The notes under the pieces were generated by a model that did not search any database, was not told the DNA's origin, and saw only the letters and a program-made list of their open reading frames with translations. A program made the translations under genes and the position numbers. Shown in pieces: positions 1-7,750 of a DNA stretch of 64,000 nt. This DNA is from Paludibacteraceae bacterium (GTDB taxonomy: Bacteria > Bacteroidota > Bacteroidia > Bacteroidales > Paludibacteraceae), in assembly GCA_016285885.1 (NCBI GenBank), contig JAEERP010000013.1, forward strand, positions 1-64,000. Direction: 5' to 3'. The first letter of the stretch is position 1; each line of letters opens with the position of its first letter.

Positions 1-151
1 TGCTCATAAAGCGCATTCCCGGCATATAACGGTCGTATGCATCATACTTCATGCTACCCATGAATTCAAGGGCAGCACGTTCTGATGCCAATGTCTGGGC
101 ATCCCATTTCATGATGCTTGCAAGAAGTTGGTTTGCTAAATTACTGTTCAT
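1..151 (-). CDS. Unknown protein, N-terminal 50 residues only (runs off window)
   Basis: The reading frame opens at an ATG at 151-149 and stays open to the left edge, giving about 50 residues beginning MNSNLANQLLASIMKWD. Its ATG overlaps the TGA stop of the SIS-HAD gene (ATGA), which points to translational coupling and a shared function. The visible part is soluble, with no signal peptide or membrane segment. I do not recognise the family from so short a stretch. It is too short for an ORF list but is very likely the start of a real gene. Confidence 0.7.
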   Translation of the reverse strand, partial: MNSNLANQLLASIMKWDAQTLASERAALEFMGSMKYDAYDRYMPGMRFMS

Positions 152-2043
152 ACGCTAAACTTACACGTTATCTTTCCTTCTTTTGCCTTCATGCGGCTTA
201 GGTAATAAAGGGTTGCATCAAGTCCCTTAATGCCTGAAGGGGCTATGTTCCAGCAACTCTCTGCATTCTTTGATACACGATCAACGCTCAATGAGTACTT
301 ACTGGTCAGCATTTCATAGTCATTGCCTTCCACGGTTCCATAATCACCTATGCACAAGGTATGCTCCGGAGCTTCTATCACTCGTTGTTTGCTTACTTCA
401 TGGTAAACCACAATATCCATACTGTGACTGCTACGCCAAACACGGATGTCTTTCATCTGCTTGTCCCAGATGATTTCACGGCATGTCTCATAAACCAGTT
501 GTGATTCCATCTGGGTCATTTCTCCCTCAATGGACAGTTGAAGGCTGCGCTCTGCAAATTTGTAGTCCACACAGCCCTCGGGGAGTCTAAGTTTCAGTTC
601 CTCCTCCAGTGCTTTCAGTTTGCTATCAAAGGGCAGTTCCCTCCACACTTTCAGTTTATCCTCTTCGCCTAAAACCAACAGGCAGGCACCATTATAGTAA
701 CCCACCTTGATTTGCGGCCAGTATTTCTGGTCTATGGATTCTTGGAACGACTCGCCAACCGACTTGCCACGACCTGTGGCTACCACTATCAGTGCTCCAT
801 TTTCTAACAATGGAATCAACGCATCTCTTATCTCATCGCACAACCTATTCGTAAAACGACTTTTGCGGTCGGGGGCAGAGAGCGTACCATCGTAGTCGAA
901 GGCTATGGTGGTAAACTTAACCTTGTTCAACTGGCGTACAAAACGCCGGCAAGCCACGCCATAATGCTCCCTCAAAGGGGTGTTGTCTCTACCAGCTACG
1001 CCCAGTTTGCGCAACACCGCCACATCGAGTGTCTTTTGTACGGGCAGGATACGGTTGGTCAACTTGAAATAGTCCAGGTTGTAGAGCATACGACCGTATC
1101 CTGGCACACCGGGTTTTCCGGGGTCAATGCCACGAGCCTCGCCCAAGTCGTTGACAAAACGGAATGCTTTCAGCAGTATATCGATGGACGCTGCGGTGGT
1201 CTGCAACTCAGTTTCAATAAAGATAACCGGTACATTCTTGGGCAGGCAACCAATGGTTTTATAAGCCAGTTCGCGTTCAACGGGTGTTACTAATGCAATA
1301 ATACAAGAGTTCTCGCTCCGCTTGTCAAACCAATGGTGACGGCCATGACCAAAGTTGCGGTAATCGCTGAGCAGGGCTGAACCCAAAGCGGCCTCTGTCA
1401 GTTTGGATTCAATATCCCATGCTACGGGTTCGCCTGCTGCCCCATAAAGAACAATGAAGTTCTGAATGTTGGCAAGGTTAAACTCATAGTTTTTTGAATA
1501 GGTTCCGTCAAAGGCTATCTTGTCGCCTACAAGTTCGCCTTCGAAACTGCGGTTCAAGAGGGTGAAAGTGGCAAGCAGCGAATTAGTGGCTAGAAAGCCA
1601 TCTTTCTCGCTGGGGATATCTTCACACCAGCGCAGCACCTTGGGGTATTGTTCTAGCAATTTCTCCGTAGGATTGTTCTTGCGGAGGGTCAGGCTCATCA
1701 TGCCCGACTCGTTATACTTTACACCATACTTGAGGGCATTCAGTATATCCTTGTTCTTACCACTGGCACTAAGGAAAAGCAGTTTGCTGCTACGCAATAA
1801 CTCACGCCCCGAATACATCATCTGTAAAGGAGTCATGGCCTGTGCCAACACGCCGTTGCGCTGCAGATTGAGCAGGACTGCATAGTGGCAAGCACTGAGC
1901 GAACCGCCAGAGCCAATGCACACCAAAGGTATCTGCTTGTTCTCTACAAACAGAAACCGTGCAAGACGCGTCACATCCTGCTGCTCAGCCCACTTTATGG
2001 TACCCGCAAGCTTTTCCAACTCTACTTTGAATGGCTTTCCCAT
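148..2043 (-). CDS. SIS-domain / HAD-phosphatase fusion protein
   Basis: This is a soluble protein of about 631 residues. The N-terminal ~330 residues look like a double phosphosugar-binding SIS module: a Gly/Ser-rich loop GSGGSLSACHY, then SASGKNKDI, and a second half with YGAAGEPVAWDIESKL. From about residue 380 comes a HAD phosphatase with a cap: motif I DYDGTL, motif II ATGRG, a Lys in HEVSKQRVI and motif IV GDYGTVEGND, as in Cof-type or sugar-phosphate phosphatases. An isomerase and a phosphatase acting on one phosphorylated sugar or nucleotide is an inference. An ATG at 2076 is possible, but the -7 box (2088-2095) would leave only a ~6-nt leader, so the ATG at 2043 is preferred. The next gene overlaps by ATGA. 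Confidence 0.8.
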   Translation of the reverse strand: MGKPFKVELEKLAGTIKWAEQQDVTRLARFLFVENKQIPLVCIGSGGSLSACHYAVLLNLQRNGVLAQAMTPLQMMYSGRELLRSSKLLFLSASGKNKDILNALKYGVKYNESGMMSLTLRKNNPTEKLLEQYPKVLRWCEDIPSEKDGFLATNSLLATFTLLNRSFEGELVGDKIAFDGTYSKNYEFNLANIQNFIVLYGAAGEPVAWDIESKLTEAALGSALLSDYRNFGHGRHHWFDKRSENSCIIALVTPVERELAYKTIGCLPKNVPVIFIETELQTTAASIDILLKAFRFVNDLGEARGIDPGKPGVPGYGRMLYNLDYFKLTNRILPVQKTLDVAVLRKLGVAGRDNTPLREHYGVACRRFVRQLNKVKFTTIAFDYDGTLSAPDRKSRFTNRLCDEIRDALIPLLENGALIVVATGRGKSVGESFQESIDQKYWPQIKVGYYNGACLLVLGEEDKLKVWRELPFDSKLKALEEELKLRLPEGCVDYKFAERSLQLSIEGEMTQMESQLVYETCREIIWDKQMKDIRVWRSSHSMDIVVYHEVSKQRVIEAPEHTLCIGDYGTVEGNDYEMLTSKYSLSVDRVSKNAESCWNIAPSGIKGLDATLYYLSRMKAKEGKITCKFSV

Positions 2044-2087
2044 AATTAAACTTTGAGTCCACTTAAAAAGTGGCATTAATTTGCTTG

Positions 2088-2095
2088 CAAAGGTA
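2088..2095 (-). promoter_or_regulatory. Bacteroidales -7 box upstream of the SIS-HAD gene
   Basis: The minus strand reads TACCTTTG, an exact match to the Bacteroidota -7 consensus TAnnTTTG. Transcription would start near 2082. The 18-bp tandem repeat lies about 30-70 bp upstream of it, where an activator or repressor could sit. Confidence 0.65.
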
Positions 2096-2126
2096 CTACT
2101 TTTTCTCGAAATGGAAGCGTAAAATC

Positions 2127-2162
2127 ATCGTTTCGCGCGTAATAATCGTTTCGCGCGTAATA
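2127..2162. repeat. Two tandem 18-bp repeats between divergent promoters
   Basis: The unit atcgtttcgcgcgtaata occurs twice, head to tail, with an exact 18-bp period; each unit carries a CGCGCG core in otherwise AT-rich DNA. The repeats lie between the SIS-HAD promoter and the Crp-stump promoter. A period of 18 bp and a short palindromic core fit an operator pair, perhaps for the now-broken Crp/Fnr regulator next door; that role is an inference. Confidence 0.75.
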
Positions 2163-2229
2163 TAAGCAAATTTTATCTAAAACAAGGCTGTGGTATAACA
2201 AAAAGAAACGAATTGTGCTGAAAAATGAC

Positions 2230-2237
2230 TACCTTTG
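2230..2237 (+). promoter_or_regulatory. Bacteroidales -7 box for the Crp/Fnr stump
   Basis: TACCTTTG matches TAnnTTTG exactly and lies 27 bp before the ATG at 2265. A TTG about 15 nt further upstream is a weak -33 candidate. The promoter has survived although the gene it drives is truncated. Confidence 0.6.
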
Positions 2238-2264
2238 TACCCACGAATCAAGAATTTGGCTAAT

Positions 2265-2518
2265 ATGACACCAAACAAGCAATTCAACACCTACAAGGAG
2301 GGACTCGATTTGGAGTTCCTGCGGGAGTACTGCATGGAGCACGGGGAACGGCGGACGTTCGAGCGGGGCGAGACGCTAGAGGAGGCGGGCAAACCGGCGC
2401 AGTGGGTGGCCTACGTGGAGCGGGAATGCTTCAAGTACATGGCGCATCGCTCGGCGCTTATGACGTTTGGCTTGTCCAAGAATGATGAGGAGGACAAGAA
2501 CTACTACACGGGCTTCGC
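2265..2518 (+). pseudogene. Crp/Fnr-family regulator, N-terminal stump
   Basis: About 84 residues (MTPNKQFNTYKEGLDLEFL onward, with ERGETLEEAGKPAQWVAYVE) match the start of the cyclic-nucleotide-binding-type sensor domain of Bacteroidetes Crp/Fnr regulators, which are normally about 190-230 residues with a C-terminal winged helix. After YYTGFA the family resemblance stops, the base composition drops sharply and the frame runs ~40 residues to a stop at 2637-2639. No DNA-binding domain follows. I read this as a gene cut by insertion of the AT-rich island, with the junction near 2518. A GC-rich coding style up to that point supports this. Confidence 0.75.
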
Positions 2519-2527
2519 ATCCTTTCT

Positions 2528-2656
2528 CTATTCGTTACAACCTTTAAACTCATCTTCAGCGACAGTATTTGTAAATCGTTTTATATCAATTACTTGTACA
2601 TTAAACGGTAGAAAAGTGATGTCATTGATTCTTGGATGATGCCAAAATGGGAATAT
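2528..2656 (-). pseudogene. C-terminal remnant of an unidentified gene
   Basis: On the minus strand an open frame of 42 codons ends with a TAG at 2530-2528 and reads like genuine protein (for example WHHPRINDITFLPF and KRFTNTVAEDEFKGCNE). It has no start codon and is preceded in frame by a TAA. It lies directly against the junction with the Crp stump, so it is probably the tail of a gene brought in with, or broken by, the island. The family is not recognised. Confidence 0.45.
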
Positions 2657-2867
2657 TTAACACATTTAACTTTATTAAAGAAAGTTTTTTCTATGTCTTA
2701 AGTAGAGAAGTCGTATTAGAAAAAAATTCATTGGAGTGACCTTACAAGTGTCCACTAAAAAAACGATTAGTATCATTAAAGATTTAGTACAGAAACTCAT
2801 CCAAACTAAATATTTGTAATTCATTGTTTACAATAGACTCAAGCATGTCCGCATATAACACCTGTTT
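2657..2867. other. AT-rich stretch without recognisable genes
   Basis: About 210 bp of AT-rich sequence between the gene remnant and the FRG fragment. I see no long frame, tRNA or clear hairpin in it. Confidence 0.5.
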
Positions 2868-3713
2868 TTAACGAACAGCAATAACATTATTATAGTCTGT
2901 CAATAAATCTTCGTAAATATAGGCTCTCTCTTGTAGAGTTTTGACTACTCCATAAAAGCCTGGATAAATTTTCGAAGCATTATATCCTAAAAAATTTAAA
3001 TAATGACACAAATCCTTTACATAGTCTACAGGTATAACGATTTGATATAAAAGCGTACCAATTTTATCGCTGAATTTATATTCTTGCAATAGTTTATCTA
3101 AAGGCTTTCTTTCTAATTCCGAGTTGTTTATTATTATATCTCCATCTTCTTTTTCAAAAGTTTTTGTAATTTCCCATAGCGTAAATAGCCCTTGTTGGGC
3201 TTTCATATTTGGGTTCATGTAATATATTGGATGAACAATTTTCAAAGGACAGGAAAGCATTTCTAAATTGGCATAAGGTTTAATATTTAAAGCCCATAAA
3301 ACTATTGATTTTGTTTCTTCCGGTATATATTTGTTTTTCATATAACTTTCTACTGCAAAATATAACGCAGTATGTAAATCATGAGTCCAATCAAGTAATC
3401 TTGTTGGTATCCCATAATGTTGTGCCAAAGCAGCTAATTCCCATAAATCTTCAGGAAGCCATTTCCTTTCCATAACCAAAGTTTTAATGTCTAAGAAATC
3501 CGTATACGTCGCACGAATACGTTGAACATTTGGCAAAGGCAATCCCGTAGAATCACAAATTTGATAGAATTTACGAAGAATAATATATTCTTTAATAATT
3601 TGATCAAATTCTGTAACAGTGTTTGAACCGCTTAAAGCAAGTTGATTAATAAGGTTAGAACTATTTGTTCTTAAAGCAGAAGGTACTAATTCAAATTTAT
3701 CAGAAGAGTGTCC
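2868..3713 (-). pseudogene. FRG-domain protein lacking its N-terminus
   Basis: The frame of 281 codons starts abruptly with GHSSDKFELVPSALR, which resembles the FRG-domain entry motif (F/Y-RG, then the ELVPSLLR-like segment), and continues to the hallmark LAQHYGIPTRLLDWTHDLHT and ALYFAV. Everything before the Gly-His of that motif is missing: the codons just upstream are TAG TGA, and the TAG is the stop of the neighbouring Imm26-like gene in the same frame. No ATG precedes the FRG core; a TTG at 3542 is the first alternative start and would cut the domain. FRG domains occur in phage-defence and conflict-type loci, with unclear biochemistry. Most likely a 5'-truncated gene. Confidence 0.7.
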
Positions 3714-3716
3714 TCA

Positions 3717-4238
3717 CTAATTGTATTGAGGATAGACACCTTGATATATCCCTGTTCGAACATATTTCAATACTGATGGTGGAGAACAAATAACCCCAAT
3801 ATAAGATTGATAATATTTTGGCGGCAATTTCCCAACATCTATAAAACTCCCATTTATATGCCATATATACCAATCCTTAGAGACCTTCACTTGGGGATTC
3901 GCAAAATCTTCCGAACACCTAAAAATCACATTTGAGTAATCTCCAACTTCATGTATATTCCCATATAAAGACCAACATTTCATCTTTAATCCCAATTTGG
4001 TGGCACAGTGTACATAAAATTGCACATCGCCACTAACTATATCTTCTAACAATGGCTCTTCGTGTATGAGATATATTTTTGAGAATACGCGTACCACATC
4101 ACTATTTAATTGGGTTAGATCGCTAACAACATATTGCATGTATTTCTTTTCCGTATCTGAGATTTTCACCTCAAATACATCTCCTATTTTTGTCGCTTTC
4201 ACTCTCTTTATCATGACTTTATATTGAATTGTGGCCAT
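3717..4238 (-). CDS. Imm26-like putative immunity protein
   Basis: A soluble protein of about 173 residues. The segment KATKIGDVFEVKISDTEKKY followed by a long beta-rich region ending near GVYPQYN resembles the Imm26 type of immunity protein found in polymorphic-toxin loci of Bacteroidota; the assignment is by eye. Starts at 4238 and 4214 are both plausible (neither has a strong ribosome binding site); an upstream TTG at 4265 would overlap the preceding stop. It follows the 4267 gene by about 30 bp, so the two are probably co-transcribed. No toxin gene lies beside it. The stop is followed at once by a second in-frame stop and then the FRG fragment. Confidence 0.55.
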   Translation of the reverse strand: MATIQYKVMIKRVKATKIGDVFEVKISDTEKKYMQYVVSDLTQLNSDVVRVFSKIYLIHEEPLLEDIVSGDVQFYVHCATKLGLKMKCWSLYGNIHEVGDYSNVIFRCSEDFANPQVKVSKDWYIWHINGSFIDVGKLPPKYYQSYIGVICSPPSVLKYVRTGIYQGVYPQYN

Positions 4239-4266
4239 TTGCTTGGTGCAATTTATATAAATCAAA

Positions 4267-4854
4267 TCAAGAAAACACGTTAATGGCTTTCATCTCTTTG
4301 TCTAAATCCAGTATCTTAACTTTTTTCCCAAAGTACTTGTATATTCGATCGGCGAACCATTTTTGTCCTTCATATTTTCTTAGAATATTTCGGCTTCTTT
4401 TACACCATTCTTCTTCTCTTTTTTTGTAATCCTCATCACTTATCTCCCAAAAATAATTCAAATCATATTTCTGACCTTCTATCGGATAATGACGAAATCT
4501 TTCAATACTCACATGGAAATCAATTTCATTCTCAAAATTTCCAAAAGGGACAAATTTACAAACAGATGTGAGTATATTATTTTCTATCTTTAAAGGAACA
4601 AAATCAATCCATGTTAACGAATTTTGTTCCCTACCAATTTGATCACATAACTCTATGTCGTTAATTGGGTCGAAATCATTTGCTTTGATAAAATTTATAA
4701 ATTCTTTATAGGAATAATCACGATTATTATCATTCAAAAGGATAACAACAAATGCAAATTCTTTAATCTTAGTATTCGAGCAATGACTCTCAATGTGCAG
4801 TTGCATACACTTGCTTGCCCATTCGATATGTTCTTTTATTTCTTCTTTTCCCAT
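4267..4854 (-). CDS. Hypothetical small soluble protein in the immunity-gene island
   Basis: 195 residues beginning MGKEEIKEHIEWASKCMQ; acidic, no signal peptide or membrane helix, with several Trp/Phe-rich segments near the centre (NYFWEISDEDYKKREEEWC). I do not recognise the family. Size, solubility, AT-rich codon use and position between putative immunity genes make a toxin-immunity role the natural guess, but nothing in the sequence proves it. Confidence 0.6.
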   Translation of the reverse strand: MGKEEIKEHIEWASKCMQLHIESHCSNTKIKEFAFVVILLNDNNRDYSYKEFINFIKANDFDPINDIELCDQIGREQNSLTWIDFVPLKIENNILTSVCKFVPFGNFENEIDFHVSIERFRHYPIEGQKYDLNYFWEISDEDYKKREEEWCKRSRNILRKYEGQKWFADRIYKYFGKKVKILDLDKEMKAINVFS

Positions 4855-4856
4855 AT

Positions 4857-4943
4857 TTAAAAAATACTCGCTAATTTATTTATGCAACTAGCTTCACATA
4901 AACACTTTAGATTGTTTATAATATCATTGACGCTAACATCCAT
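4857..4943 (-). other. 28-codon open frame, possible gene scrap
   Basis: An ATG at 4943 opens a 28-residue frame (MDVSVNDIINNLKCLC...) that stops at 4857, just before the 4854 start. It could be a tiny ORF, a leader, or the N-terminal remnant of a lost gene. Weak evidence: only an in-frame ATG and plausible codons. Confidence 0.2.
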
Positions 4944-4972
4944 AATTATTTATTTAGGGGAACATTCAGAAT

Positions 4973-5749
4973 TCACCAAACCTCATTGTTATTTTTCAAA
5001 TGGGTGAAGTTTGAGCATCTGTTTAGCGTGTCCTTAAAGTACTTGTCGTCCACGAAAGGCGTGACATCAATAGGAGGTAATTCATCCTTCGCGAAACCTA
5101 ACTTTCCCCTGTTCTCAACGACAGAACTCCACATAATATTCGCCAAACCCATTTCCCAATACAAATATGGTTTGTAGTATATGAACCTATATCCAACATT
5201 AATCGGATAAATCCTGAAAATCATTTTTTCACACTGCAAAAGCATGTTTTTGTACATGGTGTAATTGGTGTCCTGTTTGTCCGTAATCTTTAAAATCTCT
5301 ATGATAGAGTTATAGTTGTACGGAAACCAATTTATGGATTGACAAAGATACGCAAGTCGATCACTGCCTGCAGCGCGTGATTTATAAAGGCACATGAGGG
5401 ATTTCTCCTGCCTCGTCTTAGCGAGTTGAAGTAACCGTTCAAAATCGAAATCATTGATGACATCATCATCGCCTGCCCACCAATAAGCGGCGGCACACCG
5501 GATAATCACACATCTCGCATCATTCCTTAAGGGAGCTAGTATGCTAATGGCTTTTTCGTAATCATAATCGCAATAGCCCACCAAAAACATTGCGAAACCC
5601 AGCTTATATTCGATGTTCTCTTTATCTAACGAACATAGTCTTTCCCACAATTCGTCAACACGTTTGACATCCACCCCTTTCCCCCCTTGGGAATCGCAAG
5701 TGGAATACCACATCTCTAGTTCCTTTTTGATGCTCGATATTTCATTCAT
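4973..5749 (-). CDS. Hypothetical helical-repeat-like protein in the island
   Basis: About 258 residues starting MNEISSIKKELEMWYSTCD. The centre is helical and repeat-like (EYKLGFAMFLVGYCDYDYEK, AISILAPLRNDARCVIIRCA), suggesting a TPR-like scaffold; no catalytic motif is evident. An upstream ATG at 5794 would overlap the end of the previous gene by 23 bp; the ATG at 5749 is preferred because it avoids the overlap. Cytoplasmic by lack of signal peptide. The family is not recognised; the context suggests an immunity or accessory protein. Confidence 0.55.
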   Translation of the reverse strand: MNEISSIKKELEMWYSTCDSQGGKGVDVKRVDELWERLCSLDKENIEYKLGFAMFLVGYCDYDYEKAISILAPLRNDARCVIIRCAAAYWWAGDDDVINDFDFERLLQLAKTRQEKSLMCLYKSRAAGSDRLAYLCQSINWFPYNYNSIIEILKITDKQDTNYTMYKNMLLQCEKMIFRIYPINVGYRFIYYKPYLYWEMGLANIMWSSVVENRGKLGFAKDELPPIDVTPFVDDKYFKDTLNRCSNFTHLKNNNEVW

Positions 5750-5771
5750 ATTAATAATTTTTAGTGGCATC

Positions 5772-6200
5772 TCATGAAACACAACCGCCGTCATTTAGAC
5801 CTAATAGTTCCATTTCCTTAAATAGACCATCGTATAATGCCTCCAATTGGCACAATTGGGCTATATACTTGACACTTAACGTGATATCTAATGGCGAACA
5901 CATCTCATTGTTCAGAAGAATAGAGACTTTCTCTCCTTCCGGAACTCTCTCTATTCTGATATTAACCAACATATCGTCATCGCCAAAACCAATGCGTGAG
6001 TTCATTCGCTGGACATAGTTGCGGAGCTTACCCAGAAAATCCACCAATTTACAATGAGCAACAACAACTTTTCTTCTCACAGCAAAACCGTCTAAATCGA
6101 CTAATACTACCAAAGAAATATAACATGGACCTGCATCTTGAAGGACTTCAAAATCCGACAGGCTAAGTATTATATCGTCCCCGCAAAAAAAATTGACCAT
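5772..6200 (-). CDS. Small hypothetical protein, possible immunity protein
   Basis: 142 residues. The alternation of beta strands followed by a helix (CYISLVVLVDLDGFAVRRK, then HCKLVDFLGKLRNYVQRM) faintly recalls WapI-type immunity proteins, in which a beta-sheet half is followed by a 'L..FL..L' helix. The similarity is weak and not a firm assignment. It ends within 25 bp of the likely start of the next gene, so it probably belongs to the same transcript. No signal peptide, no membrane segment. Confidence 0.5.
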   Translation of the reverse strand: MVNFFCGDDIILSLSDFEVLQDAGPCYISLVVLVDLDGFAVRRKVVVAHCKLVDFLGKLRNYVQRMNSRIGFGDDDMLVNIRIERVPEGEKVSILLNNEMCSPLDITLSVKYIAQLCQLEALYDGLFKEMELLGLNDGGCVS

Positions 6201-6211
6201 ATCTATCTTGC

Positions 6212-6296
6212 ATAAAACTGATTAACATATTTCTCCATCACCGCCGTGAGGGTGTTTTGGCGGTCGGTCACCGCAACAGTTGCGATTGCTGCCAAA
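6212..6296 (-). pseudogene. Short C-terminal gene remnant
   Basis: Between two island genes the minus strand reads LAAIATVAVTDRQNTLTAVM and continues EKYVNQFYAR before a TAG. It begins right after an in-frame TGA, has no start codon and is more GC-rich than its neighbours. This looks like the tail of a lost protein with different base composition from the island. The parent family is not recognised. Confidence 0.35.
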
Positions 6297-6297
6297 G

Positions 6298-7050
6298 CTA
6301 ATCATGCCTCAATCTTTGTATGACATCCTCGATAGGGATTTGGGCTGCTCCCTTATATACTATTGCGGCATCGTAACCTCCCGATTCTATTTTTTGCTGT
6401 TCATCGAAGAGATAGAACGTGGCATTTTGAAAGTAGTCTGGTGAAACTGGTTTTTGCGTATTATACAAGTAATATCCTTTCTCACCGGGTTTCCCAGAGG
6501 ATTCGATATACCCGACTTTCTTTCCTATGAAATCGAACCCATTTGTTTTGTCATGGAAAAAAGCATTGAGTTTTTTGCCCTCCCTTTTGTTTAGAATTTC
6601 ATCATCCCCGCTCTTTTTATGGACATGTATAAAAGAGTCCAGCATTTGGATTTTCCTTTCATTCGAGACTTTCATGAAATCCTCAGATATACGTGAGAAA
6701 GTTGATTTCAGATACTCATGTTTTTGAAATTCCGATGCTGTACTCCAAAACTTTCCTGAAATATCGCTATCATTCGTCTCACATGTTTTACTGTAGTTAT
6801 AATGACATGAGATAATCCCCTTGCCTCTGACATAATACGAGTAGGAGATGAACTTGAAATCTCCATTCTCATAACGCAAAAATCTAATTTCCCCTCTATA
6901 AGCAATCTTGCCAAACCATACGTCGATCAGTGTTTCGTTTTTTGCCTCTTCCATATCCACGTGCTTCGGTGTGCTTTGAGCCTGCATTTCATGGAAAGAG
7001 AAACATCCCCACAATAAAATTGCGAATAGTATACAAACACGGTGCTTCAT
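6298..7050 (-). CDS. Exported protein of unknown function
   Basis: About 250 residues with an N-terminal export signal (CILFAILLWGCFSFHEMQAQ); cleavage after AQA is likely, and a lipoprotein reading through the Cys in LLWGC is also possible. The mature part is beta-rich with many aromatic residues (YRGEIRFLRYENGDFKFISY) and no known catalytic motif. It is the only clearly exported protein of the island. Start at ATG 7050 gives a normal signal n-region (MKHRV); an ATG at 7059 adds three residues. Function unknown; it may be a periplasmic or surface immunity-type protein. Confidence 0.6.
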   Translation of the reverse strand: MKHRVCILFAILLWGCFSFHEMQAQSTPKHVDMEEAKNETLIDVWFGKIAYRGEIRFLRYENGDFKFISYSYYVRGKGIISCHYNYSKTCETNDSDISGKFWSTASEFQKHEYLKSTFSRISEDFMKVSNERKIQMLDSFIHVHKKSGDDEILNKREGKKLNAFFHDKTNGFDFIGKKVGYIESSGKPGEKGYYLYNTQKPVSPDYFQNATFYLFDEQQKIESGGYDAAIVYKGAAQIPIEDVIQRLRHD

Positions 7051-7116
7051 AAATATCATTTTATATTTATAAACTTAATAAATTGTGTATTATTGTGTTG
7101 CATACAAAATTTGTGC

Positions 7117-7461
7117 CTATCTACATTGCAAAGGGTCGCCTGGCACTATCACGAAAAGCGCATTGTCACATGAGGGATAATTTGCCACGAAATCATATGC
7201 CTTTTCACAGCTTCTTATAACATAATCGCTGTACGGCTCTGACTCTTGCCAATCGTAAAACCAGTTGGCATAAGCCGGGACTATCGTGCCACCATCACGC
7301 ACGTACACATCCCCTCCGAGAATTGGGATCATCTTGTCCCTAAGCAAACTTATCACTTTCAGTGAACCCTCTTTAGGGAATGCATACTCATTCGCCCCTA
7401 TATCGCCCAAATAATAGGATGTGCCAATCTCTTCTATATCGATTATTTCTTCTAAAAGCAT
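7117..7461 (-). CDS. Imm40-like putative immunity protein
   Basis: 114 residues. The segment LLRDKMIPILGGDVYVRDGG followed by Trp- and Tyr-rich residues (WFYDWQESEPYSDYV) matches what I know of Imm40-type immunity proteins, where a conserved LGGDVY motif precedes an aromatic helix. It is soluble and cytoplasmic. It starts 15 bp after the stop of the TSCPD gene and is probably carried on the same transcript from the promoter at 7751-7758. No cognate toxin is adjacent, so it would be an orphan immunity gene. Confidence 0.55.
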   Translation of the reverse strand: MLLEEIIDIEEIGTSYYLGDIGANEYAFPKEGSLKVISLLRDKMIPILGGDVYVRDGGTIVPAYANWFYDWQESEPYSDYVIRSCEKAYDFVANYPSCDNALFVIVPGDPLQCR

Positions 7462-7476
7462 CTAATACTTAGCCTA

Positions 7477-7725
7477 TTACAGGAAAGCCTCCAACGCATG
7501 CGCCAGCTGGTCCGGGCAAGAGGTACCGCGACCACCGCAGTCGATGCCCTTCATCCTTGCGATGGCATCCTCCACCTTCATACCCTTCACAAGCGCGGCG
7601 ATGCCCTGCGTGTTGCCATGGCAACCACCCATGAAACGCACATCCTTGATGATGCCGTCTTCCACCGAAACATTAATAAATCTTGAACATGTGCCTACGC
7701 ACTCGTATGTCTTATTCGTTTCCAT
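7477..7725 (-). CDS. TSCPD-domain protein (TIGR03905 type)
   Basis: An 82-residue protein with an early CVGTCSRFINVSVEDG segment, GGCHGNTQG in the middle and the family signature CGGRGTSCPDQLA near the end. The motif names the TSCPD domain, also found next to or fused with vitamin-B12-dependent ribonucleotide reductases. The four Cys suggest metal or redox chemistry; the biochemical role of the stand-alone protein is not established. The length is normal for the family. It has its own promoter and appears to be core chromosome at the right boundary of the immunity island. Confidence 0.85.
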   Translation of the reverse strand: METNKTYECVGTCSRFINVSVEDGIIKDVRFMGGCHGNTQGIAALVKGMKVEDAIARMKGIDCGGRGTSCPDQLAHALEAFL

Positions 7726-7750
7726 AGCCTCAAATAATATACTGTTTCCA

